DNA from: JAWWBS01 sp033720815
GTDB taxonomy: Bacteria > Pseudomonadota > Gammaproteobacteria > Natronospirales > JAJUFS01
Length of the DNA stretch: 17,697 nt
Direction: 5' to 3'
Assembly (NCBI GenBank): GCA_033720815.1
Contig: JAWWBT010000033.1
Location: forward strand, 1 to 17,697
Both the position numbers and the translations under genes were made by a program. The notes below the pieces were generated by a model that was not told the origin of the DNA, did not search any database, and worked only from the letters and a program-made list of their open reading frames with translations. Below, piece after piece: positions 1 through 7,792 of the stretch. The stretch's first letter is position 1, and the number at the start of each line of letters is the position of its first letter.

Positions 1-71
1 CCCTCTCAAGCAACGGCAGCACTGCGTCGTTTACCGTGCAGCCGGACAGTGGATTCGTGGACCTGCCATGA
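1..71 (+). CDS. 3' end of a minor pilin-like protein, probably MshC (partial)
   Basis: Only the last 22 codons are present. The frame starting at base 3 reads as the end of a protein finishing in DSGFVDLP, with a TGA stop at 69-71. That stop overlaps the ATG of the following mshD-like gene in an ATGA arrangement, as between the other genes of this operon. In MSHA operons the gene before mshD is mshC, a GspH/FimT-type minor pilin, and a short beta-strand-rich tail fits that family. The identification rests on gene order; the visible sequence is too short to identify the protein on its own. The gene begins outside the window. Confidence 0.5.
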   Translation, partial: LSSNGSTASFTVQPDSGFVDLP

Positions 72-523
72 ACATGAATACGCGCCAGCGCGGTTTCAGT
101 TTCGTCGAGCTGGTCATCAGCATCGTGCTGCTGTCATTGGCAGTGACCGGCGTATTGCTTGCATACACGAACACGGTCGTTGGCTCGGCAGATCCACTGA
201 TCCGGCAGCAAGCGGTAGCAGTGGCTGAATCCTACCTGGAAGAGATCCTTTCGAAGCCCTTCGATGATCCGGATGGAGCGGACGGAGAAGCTTCGAGGGC
301 CAGCTACGATGATGTGGATGATTACGCAGGCCTCTCGCAACAACCGCAATTACCTGACGGTACGACACTGGGACTGGCAGCTTACACGGTATCCGTGAAC
401 CTCAGCGCCACGTCGCTCAACGGTGTGCCGACGACCGCAAGCTGGCGCGTGGATGTAACGGTCACTCATTCCGGCGGGGAGTCGATAACACTCACCGGCT
501 ATCGCACGGATTACGGTCCATGA
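68..523 (+). CDS. mshD: MSHA-type minor prepilin MshD
   Basis: This 151-residue protein is a type IV prepilin-like minor subunit. Its N-terminus has a short basic leader (RQRG) followed by FSFVELVIS and a hydrophobic helix to about residue 29. This is the class III signal: prepilin peptidase cuts after Gly and the Glu at mature position 5 is kept. The segment after the helix (RQQAVAVAESYLEEIL) and the later DDVDDYAGL stretch resemble MshD/PilV-type proteins. Minor pilins of this kind are thought to prime or cap pilus assembly at the inner membrane. The start overlaps the preceding stop (ATGA), and the stop overlaps the mshO start, so translation is probably coupled. An ATG two codons downstream (position 74) is an alternative start. 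The family is clear; the assignment to MshD relies partly on gene order. Confidence 0.82.
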   Translation: MNMNTRQRGFSFVELVISIVLLSLAVTGVLLAYTNTVVGSADPLIRQQAVAVAESYLEEILSKPFDDPDGADGEASRASYDDVDDYAGLSQQPQLPDGTTLGLAAYTVSVNLSATSLNGVPTTASWRVDVTVTHSGGESITLTGYRTDYGP

Positions 524-1371
524 TGCGCGCGCTGCAAAAGGGATTCACGCTCGCCGAGCTGGTACTGGTTATCGTGATCATTGGTATCCTGGGAACCGTG
601 ATCGCCCCCATCATCATCGGCCCCATCGAATCCTACCTGGACACGTCTCGACGCGCCGACCTCGTCTATACGGCGGACACGGCATTACGACGCATGGCGC
701 GCGACGTGCATCGTGCCCTGCCCTATAGCCTTAGATTGAATGCCGGTGAGACGGCCTTCGAGATGATCCATGTTCGCGATGTCGCGCGATACCGCGAGAA
801 TGGCGGAGGGGCGAACAGGCGCCTGCAGTTCAATGGCAACGACTCGGAATTCAATGTCGTCGGCCGTTTCGAGAATATTTCAGCTCGCCCCTATTCCGGG
901 GCAGCGAACGAAGACCTTGTCGTATTCAACCTGGGTGCGACCGGGTTCAATGCATATGACGGCGACAGCGTGATTCATACCGGGGATTTCACGATCACGA
1001 CCGAGAACTACTCCGTTGGCGGTACGAACTACAGCGAAGACAAGGTAACCACGACAGGGGCGTTCCCCTTCACTACCTCGTCGCCTTCGCACCGTGCCTT
1101 CATTACAGACGGCGCGGTCAGCTACGGTTGTACGAATGGAAGGCTCTATCGATATCCTGCTTCCGGTGTAACCGCTTTCGGCACGACCATGCCCTCCATG
1201 GGAACAATTGCCACCGGCGCGGTCCTGGCTGACAACATCACTGCCTGCAGTTTTTCCTACGACCCGGGGTCGGCCAACCGACCGGCGTTGCTGATGATGT
1301 CGCTGACCGTTAGCGCGGGCGGGGAATCCGTAAACCTGCAACACCAGGTACATGTACCCAATGCGACATGA
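520..1371 (+). CDS. mshO: MSHA-type minor prepilin MshO
   Basis: This 283-residue protein starts with a leader ending in QKG, then FTLAELVLVIVIIGILG, a canonical prepilin cleavage and methylation site (Gly|Phe, Glu at +5) followed by a membrane helix to about residue 32. After the helix comes a PilW/MshO-like pattern (RRADLVYTADTALRRMARDVHRALP), then a long beta-rich globular part with Cys at about 200 and 240. MshO is one of the larger minor pilins of the MSHA system and acts in the inner-membrane and pilus-tip assembly complex. The start codon overlaps the mshD stop in ATGA, and a second ATG follows directly at 523. The 3' end overlaps the annotated mshP start by about 20 bases. Confidence 0.85.
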   Translation: MMRALQKGFTLAELVLVIVIIGILGTVIAPIIIGPIESYLDTSRRADLVYTADTALRRMARDVHRALPYSLRLNAGETAFEMIHVRDVARYRENGGGANRRLQFNGNDSEFNVVGRFENISARPYSGAANEDLVVFNLGATGFNAYDGDSVIHTGDFTITTENYSVGGTNYSEDKVTTTGAFPFTTSSPSHRAFITDGAVSYGCTNGRLYRYPASGVTAFGTTMPSMGTIATGAVLADNITACSFSYDPGSANRPALLMMSLTVSAGGESVNLQHQVHVPNAT

Positions 1372-1792
1372 AATGACGTCAACTCGGCAAGGAGGCGCTG
1401 CGCTGCTGGCGGTGGTATTCCTGATCGCCGTCCTGGGCAGTGTTGCGGCTTACATGGTGGTGACGTCGAGCCGTTCGCAGCTGCAGCCCGTGCAGGCAAA
1501 ACTTGCGGCGGACGCATACCAGGCAGCACGTGCCGGTATCGAGTGGGGAAGCTACCAGGCAATCGTCAACGGCAATGCCGACCCGAATGCATGCAATAGC
1601 GGGGCTTTTTCACCGGCTGGCCTGACTGAATTCACCGTGACGGTCTCGTGCACATCAACTGTTCACTATGATGGGCCTGTCGATGTACGGGTCTTTGTCA
1701 TCAATGCAACCGCAACTGCTGGAACACCTGGTGGCCTCGGTTTTGCCACGCGCCAGATGCGTGCGGTTGTCAGCCCGAGTGCGCCCTTATGA
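1352..1792 (+). CDS. mshP: MSHA-type biogenesis protein MshP
   Basis: This is a small protein of up to 146 residues. It has a basic N-terminus (TSTRQGG), one hydrophobic segment (AALLAVVFLIAVLGSVAAYMVV, about residues 16-38), and then a PilX-like region with AYQAARAGIEWGSYQ. That motif is typical of MshP/PilX-type minor pilin-like proteins, whose signal lacks the usual Phe-Thr-x-x-Glu pattern; here too no Glu follows the Gly-Gly. The start is uncertain: ATG codons at 1352, 1361 and 1373 are in frame and none has a strong Shine-Dalgarno sequence. The first two overlap mshO and the third lies just after its stop. The stop overlaps the mshQ ATG (ATGA). It is probably an inner-membrane part of the pilus assembly platform. 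Confidence 0.8.
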   Translation: MYPMRHEMTSTRQGGAALLAVVFLIAVLGSVAAYMVVTSSRSQLQPVQAKLAADAYQAARAGIEWGSYQAIVNGNADPNACNSGAFSPAGLTEFTVTVSCTSTVHYDGPVDVRVFVINATATAGTPGGLGFATRQMRAVVSPSAPL

Positions 1793-4401
1793 AGTTCTCG
1801 TACCAGCAACTGGCTTTGCTCGCGATGCTTGCCCTGGGCGGCTTGGCAGCGCCGGGGAATGCCCTGGGCGGACCGGAACCGAAGGTGCATGCGACATCGA
1901 CGACGGTGAGCTGTACGCCTGATCCAGCGGCGCTGGATACGAGCACGACATGTACGGCGACGGTGACGGACCTTGGCGGCCAGGGGCCGCTGACCCCACC
2001 GTCCGGTACGGTCAGTTTCACAAGCAGTGGGACCGGGAGTTTCAGCGCGGGGAGTTGCGTTCTCACGACAACCAGCGCCACATCCAGCAGCTGTTCGGTT
2101 ACCTACACACCGACAGTATTTGGCAGTGGTACGCACACGATCACCGCCAGTTATGGCGGCGGCACCGACCCCAAACCCTCTACGGGTATCGTATTCACCT
2201 CGAGTTCGGGAAATTACGCGCTGACCCTGGCGTACCCGGCACCGGTGCTGACGAGCATCACTCCGTCCAGCGGACTGCGCGGGGATGTAACCAGCGTCAC
2301 CGTAAGCGGCAGTGGCTTCGTAAGTGGCGGCACAAGCCTGGACTTCGGCGCCAACATCACGCAATCGAACTTCACGGTGGTGAGCAGCACGCAGATCACC
2401 GTTGACCTGGCCATCGACCTGGCCGCAAGCACCGGTGCGCGCGATGTCACGGTAAGCAACCCGACACCCGGTGGTGGCAGCGATACCCTGGTCGGCGGCT
2501 TCACGGTGCTGAACCCGCTTCCACAGCTGGCCAGCCTTTCCCCGGCGTCAGTGGAGTCGGGCAGTGGCGCTGTCAGCGTGACGATCAACGGCAACGGCTT
2601 CCTGCCGGAGTCGATCGCCTATTTTGCGGGCAGCACCCGGTCGACGACCTTCATCAACAGTTCCCAGCTGATAATGGACCTGTCCGCCGCGGACACCGCC
2701 ACGGTCGGTAATTACAGCGTCACTGTCGTAAATCCCGGACCCGGCGGCGGAACATCGAACGCCCTGGTATTTTCGGTGGTCGTCTCGGGCGGCTCCTTCG
2801 ATGCAGTGCACCCGGGGGAAGCCATCGGTGGCCCGTTGCACATGCGTCTCGCCGGAGTCGGCTTCGACGTGGACCTGCTGGCAACGGATGTCAGCCGCAG
2901 CAGTATCGATACGTCGTTCACCGGTACGGTAAAGGTCGAGCTGCTCAATGCTGCAGATGATTCGGCGACCGTCGATGCCAACGGTTGCCGCTCAAGCTGG
3001 ACCACAGTGGCGACACTCCCGGATGCGACATTTACTGCAGGAGACAACGGCAGGATAACGGTCTCTCTCTCCTACGCGTCGGCACTGCGTGTTGGCCGCA
3101 TTCGCATGACCTATCCCGCCAGCGGAACGCCGGAACGCCAGGGTTGTTCCAGCGATGCCTTCAGCATCCGCCCGACGGGTCTTGTCCTCGCCAGCAGCCT
3201 GAACAACGGGAGCCCCTCGGGCAGTCCCGTCGCGCGCGCAGGCGACACATTCTCGATGACAGCAACCGCGGTGAGCGGGTACGACGGCACGCCACAACTG
3301 GATGCGGGCCTGATCGAAGCGCACGCAGGCGCAATTGCTGCAGGCACGCTCTCCGGTAGCTTCGGCGCTGCCGATCCGTCATCAGGTAGTGCGAGCGGCT
3401 CTTTCACCTATGACGAGGTAGGCGCATTCCGCTACCAGCAGCAAGGACTCTTCGATTCATCATTTACCGCGGTCGACCAACCCGACGGATGTACCAGCGG
3501 ATTTTCCAATACGCTGGTTGGGGGACTCTATGGCTGCAGTGTCGGCAATGCATCGTTGACCCAGTGGGTGGGGCGTTTTCGTCCGCATCATTTTGATGTC
3601 AGCGTGATCGACGCCTGCAGCGACGCTGGCGGATTCAGTTATTCCGGGCAGCCTTTCGATACGCTCACCATCACGGCGCGGAATGCTTCAGGTGGGACAA
3701 CGCAGAACTACGACTACAAGAGCGGCGACCTTGTCGACGACAATAACTATTCGAACGACGTAACCCTGAGTTTCAACGGGTCTTCGAGCGAGTTCTCGCC
3801 GAGTGCTGTTTCCTTCATGGATTTCAGCCAGGGCGTTTTCGCCGGCACCAACGCGATTTCCTATCGCTTTGCCGATCCCGAAACGGCCTACACGCTGGTC
3901 GCACCGCGCGCGACCGATCCGGATGGTACATCGTCGTCGGGTCATCTCGAGGAGTCGACGGAAGTTCGCAGCGGCAGGCTGGCTGTCAGCGGTGGCACGG
4001 CCATCACGACAAACGATGCGCAGGTGCCCGTGCTCGTACAGACGTGGCAGGACGATGGTTCGGGCATCTTCGCCTGGCTGACGCATGACGACGATACAAG
4101 CTGCACTTCGCTTGCCGGCAGCGATCTTTCGCTGGAAAACTTCACCGGCGACCTGGCCAGCGGCGAAACCTCGATCACGAATTTCACGTTCACTGCACCC
4201 AGTGGAAGCGCCACCCTGGCCGCCCCCGGCAGCGGCAACGCTGGATCAGTCGATTTACGCTACGACCTGTCTGCGCGGACCTGGTTACGCTTCGATGCAG
4301 ACAGCGACGGAACGTTGGACGATGCGACCGGGACGGTAAGGTTCTTTGAAATCTTCGCCACCGAGGACGGGTTCATCTATCGCCGCGAGGTCATCGACTG
4401 A
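1789..4401 (+). CDS. mshQ: MshQ-like large exported protein with Ig-like and TIG-like domains
   Basis: This is an 870-residue secreted protein and the last gene of the pilus operon. Residues 1-25 are a Sec signal peptide with likely cleavage after GNA. Residues about 35-125 look like a bacterial Ig-like domain (TSTTVSCTPDP, SGTVSFTSSGTG, TITASYGG) with several cysteines. Two tandem IPT/TIG-like units follow at about 151-240 (PVLTSITPSSGLRGD, VTVSGSGF) and 244-330 (LASLSPASVESG, VTINGNGF), each ending in a VxNPxPGGG-type strand. From about 335 to the end the protein resembles the C-terminal region of MshQ (DUF6701), with SFDAVHPGEAIGGPLHMRLAG and CSSDAFSIRP as landmarks. MshQ function is poorly known; an adhesive or tip-associated role outside the cell is an inference. 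The ATG overlaps the mshP stop by ATGA. MshQ proteins I know of more often carry a LamG-like domain, so the Ig/TIG front half is unusual. Confidence 0.8.
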   Translation: MKFSYQQLALLAMLALGGLAAPGNALGGPEPKVHATSTTVSCTPDPAALDTSTTCTATVTDLGGQGPLTPPSGTVSFTSSGTGSFSAGSCVLTTTSATSSSCSVTYTPTVFGSGTHTITASYGGGTDPKPSTGIVFTSSSGNYALTLAYPAPVLTSITPSSGLRGDVTSVTVSGSGFVSGGTSLDFGANITQSNFTVVSSTQITVDLAIDLAASTGARDVTVSNPTPGGGSDTLVGGFTVLNPLPQLASLSPASVESGSGAVSVTINGNGFLPESIAYFAGSTRSTTFINSSQLIMDLSAADTATVGNYSVTVVNPGPGGGTSNALVFSVVVSGGSFDAVHPGEAIGGPLHMRLAGVGFDVDLLATDVSRSSIDTSFTGTVKVELLNAADDSATVDANGCRSSWTTVATLPDATFTAGDNGRITVSLSYASALRVGRIRMTYPASGTPERQGCSSDAFSIRPTGLVLASSLNNGSPSGSPVARAGDTFSMTATAVSGYDGTPQLDAGLIEAHAGAIAAGTLSGSFGAADPSSGSASGSFTYDEVGAFRYQQQGLFDSSFTAVDQPDGCTSGFSNTLVGGLYGCSVGNASLTQWVGRFRPHHFDVSVIDACSDAGGFSYSGQPFDTLTITARNASGGTTQNYDYKSGDLVDDNNYSNDVTLSFNGSSSEFSPSAVSFMDFSQGVFAGTNAISYRFADPETAYTLVAPRATDPDGTSSSGHLEESTEVRSGRLAVSGGTAITTNDAQVPVLVQTWQDDGSGIFAWLTHDDDTSCTSLAGSDLSLENFTGDLASGETSITNFTFTAPSGSATLAAPGSGNAGSVDLRYDLSARTWLRFDADSDGTLDDATGTVRFFEIFATEDGFIYRREVID

Positions 4402-4435
4402 CGCTGCTTCACACTCGCCAGTGTCCGGAATGCTG

Positions 4436-5119
4436 TCAGTTGCCGGACGATTTCCCGCTCATCCTCTCCCGAACGTTGCGATCATCCAGTGCTGCTTCCG
4501 CTGCTGCGAGCAATACATTCGGCGCAAGACGGAAACGGTAATCCGGATTCACGTAGGCAAAACGAATCAGTCCGTGGGTATCAATAATAAACACGGCCGG
4601 AACGGGCAAGGCGTGGTGATCGCGTCCCGATGCAGCTTCCAGGTCGATGTTGTAGTCGCGATATTTCTTCACCGTCGCATCGTCGACCCGAAAGGCAATA
4701 CCAAAGGACTTCGCAGCGACCAGGTCGTTGTCGGAGAGGATGGTGTAATCGAACGGCTCTTCGAGACCTTCCAGGCCACGGCTCAATGTCGCGGGGCTAT
4801 CGGCACTGAGGTAAAGCTGGTCGAACCCCATTGCGTCGATCTCTTCTTCAATCGTGCGCAACTCCATCAGCTGCGCGTTGCAGTACGGGCACCAGCCGCC
4901 TCGGTAGAAGAAGATGACCGCCGGACGCTGAAGGGTAGCAGGATCAAAACGGAAAGCACTGCCGTCGGGCTGTTTTGCGGTGAACTGCGGAGCGGGCATC
5001 CCTTCGAACAACGGCAAGACCTGGTCTGCGGATTCGAAAATGCGTTCTCGATCCGGTGCGCTGCTGTCACCGCAGGCAGCAAGAAACAGGATCGCGATAA
5101 CCGGGAACAGCTTCGCCAT
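4436..5119 (-). CDS. Peroxiredoxin-like (AhpC/TSA, thioredoxin-fold) lipoprotein
   Basis: This 227-residue protein has a lipoprotein signal: a hydrophobic N-terminus ending in the lipobox Leu13-Ala-Ala-Cys16, so it should be lipid-anchored in the periplasm. Gly at +2 gives no inner-membrane retention signal. The rest is a thioredoxin fold. AVIFFYRGGWCPYC (residues 67-80) has a CxxC pair at Cys77 and Cys80, of the type found in the peroxiredoxin-like family rather than classic 2-Cys peroxiredoxins. HALPVPAVFII contains the expected cis-proline region. It probably reduces peroxides or disulfides in the envelope; the substrate cannot be read from the sequence. The start has a good AGGAG ribosome site about 8 bases upstream. 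It lies 55 bp after ntrC on the same strand, so read-through from the ntr operon is possible, and it converges on mshQ. Confidence 0.8.
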   Translation of the reverse strand: MAKLFPVIAILFLAACGDSSAPDRERIFESADQVLPLFEGMPAPQFTAKQPDGSAFRFDPATLQRPAVIFFYRGGWCPYCNAQLMELRTIEEEIDAMGFDQLYLSADSPATLSRGLEGLEEPFDYTILSDNDLVAAKSFGIAFRVDDATVKKYRDYNIDLEAASGRDHHALPVPAVFIIDTHGLIRFAYVNPDYRFRLAPNVLLAAAEAALDDRNVRERMSGKSSGN

Positions 5120-5174
5120 TGTGGCTCTCCTTCAGGCGTGATGCAGTGAAAGAGAGGACCCGCTAGCGCGGTAA

Positions 5175-6620
5175 TTATTCCGCATAATCTTCCAGCTTGT
5201 ATCGTTGCAGCTTGCGCGTGAGCGTATTGCGGCCCCAGCCGAGCAGCTTCGCCGCTTCCTGCTTGTGTCCACCCGTGCGTTTCAGTGCTTCGCGGATCAG
5301 GCGAATTTCCAGGTCGGGAATCAATGAATCGGCGACACCCTCGTCCATGGTATCGAAGCTGCGACGAACGATATCGTCGAGCGAGCCGGCGGCGCGTGTC
5401 GAACCTTCGCCCTGTATCGGTTCCAGTGCATCGACATCGATACGCCGTTCGGCAACAAGTGCTGTCAGTCGTCGGCAATAGTTCCTGAGCTCGCGCACAT
5501 TGCCCGGCCAGGGATAATCCGCGAGACGGCGGATTGCCGCGTCGCTTAGCGTCTTTCGCGCGGTCGCCAGTTCGAGCGAGGATTCCTGCAGGAACAGATC
5601 GATCAATGCAGGGATGTCCTCGGGCCGATCACGCAATGGCGGCGTACGCAGGCTGACGACATTGAGTCGGTGGTAAAGGTCCTCGCGGAAGCGACCATTC
5701 TTCACGGCGGCGGCAAGATCCTGGTGGGTCGCGGCAATGATTCGCACGTCGACACTGATCGGTTCGCGACCACCGACGCGGAAGAACTCGCCTTCCGAAA
5801 GCACGCGCAACAAGCGCGTCTGCATGTCGATCGGCATGTCACCGATTTCGTCAAGGAACAACGTGCCTTCATGCGCCTGTTCGAAACGACCGATGCGTCG
5901 CTCGGTTGCGCCGGTAAATGCGCCGCGTTCATGACCGAAGAGTTCGGACTCGAGCAGGTCGCCGGGAATGGCGGCAGTATTCAACGCGACGAATGGCTTG
6001 CCCGCACGCGGGCTCGAATCGTGCAGCGTGCGTGCCACGAGTTCCTTGCCGGTGCCCGATTCACCGGTCACCAGTACCGGGATGCTGGTACGGGCAATGC
6101 GACCGATGACGCGGAACAGCTCCTGCATCGCCGGTGAATCACCTACCATGCGCGTCTTTTTCGATACACCCGGGGCCGGTTCATCGCGGAGGGTTTCGGC
6201 GCGCGGGGTTTCTTCGCTTCTGCGGGATTCGCGAACCGGTGGTTCGTGGGCGATACCCCGATCATCCAGCAGGCGCGTGACCAGGCTGACGAGTTCATCC
6301 ACGTCGAACGGCTTGGCGAGCAGTTCGACGGCGCCCCCTGCATAGACTTCGAGCACGGTATCGAGATCGGAATGCGCGGAAATGACGATGATGGCCGGCG
6401 GTTGGTCGACCTTGCCGAGTCGGCGCAGCAGTTCCATGCCGCTCGCACCGGGCATGCGCAGGTCGGTGATCAGGATCGCCGGCATTTCCGTATCGAGTTC
6501 GGGCAAGCATTCATCGGCCGATTCGAACGGCCGGGTTTCGATGCCGGAACGCGCGAGCGCCTTGTTCACGACCCAGCGGATCGAAGCGTCGTCATCCACT
6601 ACCCAGACAGGAGCGGTCAT
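5175..6620 (-). CDS. ntrC: Nitrogen regulation response regulator NtrC (NRI)
   Basis: This 481-residue protein is a sigma-54-dependent activator. An N-terminal receiver domain (about 4-120) has the acidic pocket Asp9-Asp10-Asp11 and phospho-acceptor Asp53 in ITDLRMPG, with Lys103 in AKPFD. A linker rich in charged residues (about 121-155) leads to an AAA+ domain with Walker A GESGTGKE (186-193), the sigma-54 contact loop GAFTGA (233-238) and Walker B LFLDEIGD (254-261). GNVRELRN precedes a C-terminal Fis-type helix-turn-helix (GGHKQEAAKLLGWGRNTLTR). Phosphorylated by NtrB, it oligomerises upstream of sigma-54 promoters and remodels the polymerase. Its ATG overlaps the ntrB stop by 4 bases, and likely operators for it lie upstream of glnA and at the ntrB start. 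Length matches the family (E. coli about 469). Confidence 0.96.
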   Translation of the reverse strand: MTAPVWVVDDDASIRWVVNKALARSGIETRPFESADECLPELDTEMPAILITDLRMPGASGMELLRRLGKVDQPPAIIVISAHSDLDTVLEVYAGGAVELLAKPFDVDELVSLVTRLLDDRGIAHEPPVRESRRSEETPRAETLRDEPAPGVSKKTRMVGDSPAMQELFRVIGRIARTSIPVLVTGESGTGKELVARTLHDSSPRAGKPFVALNTAAIPGDLLESELFGHERGAFTGATERRIGRFEQAHEGTLFLDEIGDMPIDMQTRLLRVLSEGEFFRVGGREPISVDVRIIAATHQDLAAAVKNGRFREDLYHRLNVVSLRTPPLRDRPEDIPALIDLFLQESSLELATARKTLSDAAIRRLADYPWPGNVRELRNYCRRLTALVAERRIDVDALEPIQGEGSTRAAGSLDDIVRRSFDTMDEGVADSLIPDLEIRLIREALKRTGGHKQEAAKLLGWGRNTLTRKLQRYKLEDYAE

Positions 6621-7708
6621 GCGGATTCCTCCTGGTTGGCTTCCGGCTCGGGCATCGGCAACAGCACATGGAATTCGGTAGTGCCGGGCCCGCCGTGCAA
6701 TTCGATGATGCCGCCGTGTCGCTGCACGATATCCTGGGCGATCGGCAGCCCCATACCCGTGCCGTCAGGCCTGCCGGTAACCAGCGGGTAGAACAGTGAA
6801 TCGCGCAGTTCTTCCGGCACCCCGGGACCGTTATCCCGGATGATGCAGCGACAGATCATTCGGTGACGCGTGCCGTTGAGCGTGTACTGCCGGTCAACAC
6901 GCGTGGTGCAGCGGATCTCGGCAGCGTCGATGTCGGCGAGTGCGAGCGTTGCATTGCGCAGCAGGTTCAGCAGGACCTGGGTCAGCTGGTCCTGGTCGAA
7001 GAGGAAATCCGGGATGCTCGGGTCATAATCGCGGCGGAGCTTGATGGCCGGGCTTTCGGATTCGACCAGCTTCAGGACGTGCTCGGTAATGGAATGAATG
7101 TTCCCGGCCTTCTTCTGCAACGGCCGGTGCGGACCAAGGAGGTTGTCGACCAGGTCCCGCAGGCGATCGGTTTCGCGAATCATCACATCAATGGTTTCCC
7201 GGTGCTCCGGATCATCCAGGTCCATGGCCAGCAGCTGCGCCGCGCCACGCAGGCCACCGAGCGGGTTCTTGATCTCGTGGGCGAGGCCTCTCACCAGGGA
7301 GCGCTGCGACTGGTGCTGGGCAGCAAGCCGGTCTTCCTCGGCGATGGACCGGCGACGATCCAGGCCGGTCAGTTCGATGATCGCGCCACTGCCTTCTTCA
7401 ACAAGCGGCGTAATGTTCAGGGAGACAACATGGCGATTTCCCGGCGGCGGCCCGGCAAGCAGCAGGTGTTCCCCCGTCGTGAGCGGCTCACCGGAGGCCA
7501 TCGCCCGCTGGAGCAGGGGAACAAACTGGGTGTCGGCGGGCATGAATTCCGGTAGCGGCTTCAGCCGGGCGGCATTCGGGCTGGTCTGCAGGAGGTCGGC
7601 CGCCGCGCCATTCATCAGCATCACCCGCAGGTCCGCATCGACGTGGATCACGCCGGTGACGAGGGAGTCGAGCAGGTGCTGATGGTAGGAAACGCGCATT
7701 TGCACCAT
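6617..7708 (-). CDS. ntrB: Nitrogen regulation sensor histidine kinase/phosphatase NtrB (NRII)
   Basis: This 363-residue cytoplasmic kinase has no membrane segment. A PAS domain covers about residues 8-115. The H-box is GLAHEIKNPLGG with the phospho-acceptor His144. The HATPase domain has the N-box LLNLLRNATLAL (about 247-257), the G1 box RDNGPGVPE (291-299) and the G2 box DGTGMGLPIA (315-324). In this family, NtrB with the PII protein senses glutamine/2-oxoglutarate status and phosphorylates or dephosphorylates NtrC. The start is ambiguous: ATG at 7708 has no ribosome site, and a second ATG three codons in (7699) has a weak GGTG five bases upstream. The NtrC-like operator 7701-7717 covers the first start and lies just before the second, which favours 7699. 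The gene overlaps ntrC by ATGA. Confidence 0.95.
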   Translation of the reverse strand: MVQMRVSYHQHLLDSLVTGVIHVDADLRVMLMNGAAADLLQTSPNAARLKPLPEFMPADTQFVPLLQRAMASGEPLTTGEHLLLAGPPPGNRHVVSLNITPLVEEGSGAIIELTGLDRRRSIAEEDRLAAQHQSQRSLVRGLAHEIKNPLGGLRGAAQLLAMDLDDPEHRETIDVMIRETDRLRDLVDNLLGPHRPLQKKAGNIHSITEHVLKLVESESPAIKLRRDYDPSIPDFLFDQDQLTQVLLNLLRNATLALADIDAAEIRCTTRVDRQYTLNGTRHRMICRCIIRDNGPGVPEELRDSLFYPLVTGRPDGTGMGLPIAQDIVQRHGGIIELHGGPGTTEFHVLLPMPEPEANQEESA

Positions 7709-7717
7709 TGTAGTGCA
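7701..7717. promoter_or_regulatory. Likely NtrC operator overlapping the ntrB start
   Basis: The plus strand reads TGCACCATTGTAGTGCA, which matches the NtrC consensus TGCACC-N5-GGTGCA at 11 of the 12 fixed positions. The outward flanking bases also pair (TTGCAC...GTGCAA). It overlaps the upstream ATG candidate of ntrB and ends 2 bp before the downstream one. In enteric bacteria an NtrC site at the glnL promoter lets NtrC restrain its own operon; the same role is inferred here. Confidence 0.75.
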
Positions 7718-7792
7718 AGGTGGTGGAAAAGCGCGAGGGGCGCGGCATTCAAGTGCGGCGAATTTACCCAGGCGCGTGCAGGAAAGACCGGA

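Noticed and set aside
4423..4448. Inverted repeat GTCCGG...CCGGAC near the convergent ends of mshQ and the redoxin gene
   Set aside because: The 6-bp stem has a 14-base loop, lies partly inside the redoxin coding end and has no T-tract, so it is a poor terminator candidate.
4346..5149. Open frame of 267 codons opposite the redoxin gene
   Set aside because: It overlaps the well-supported redoxin lipoprotein gene, which has a lipobox, CxxC and a ribosome site, and it overlaps mshQ as well.
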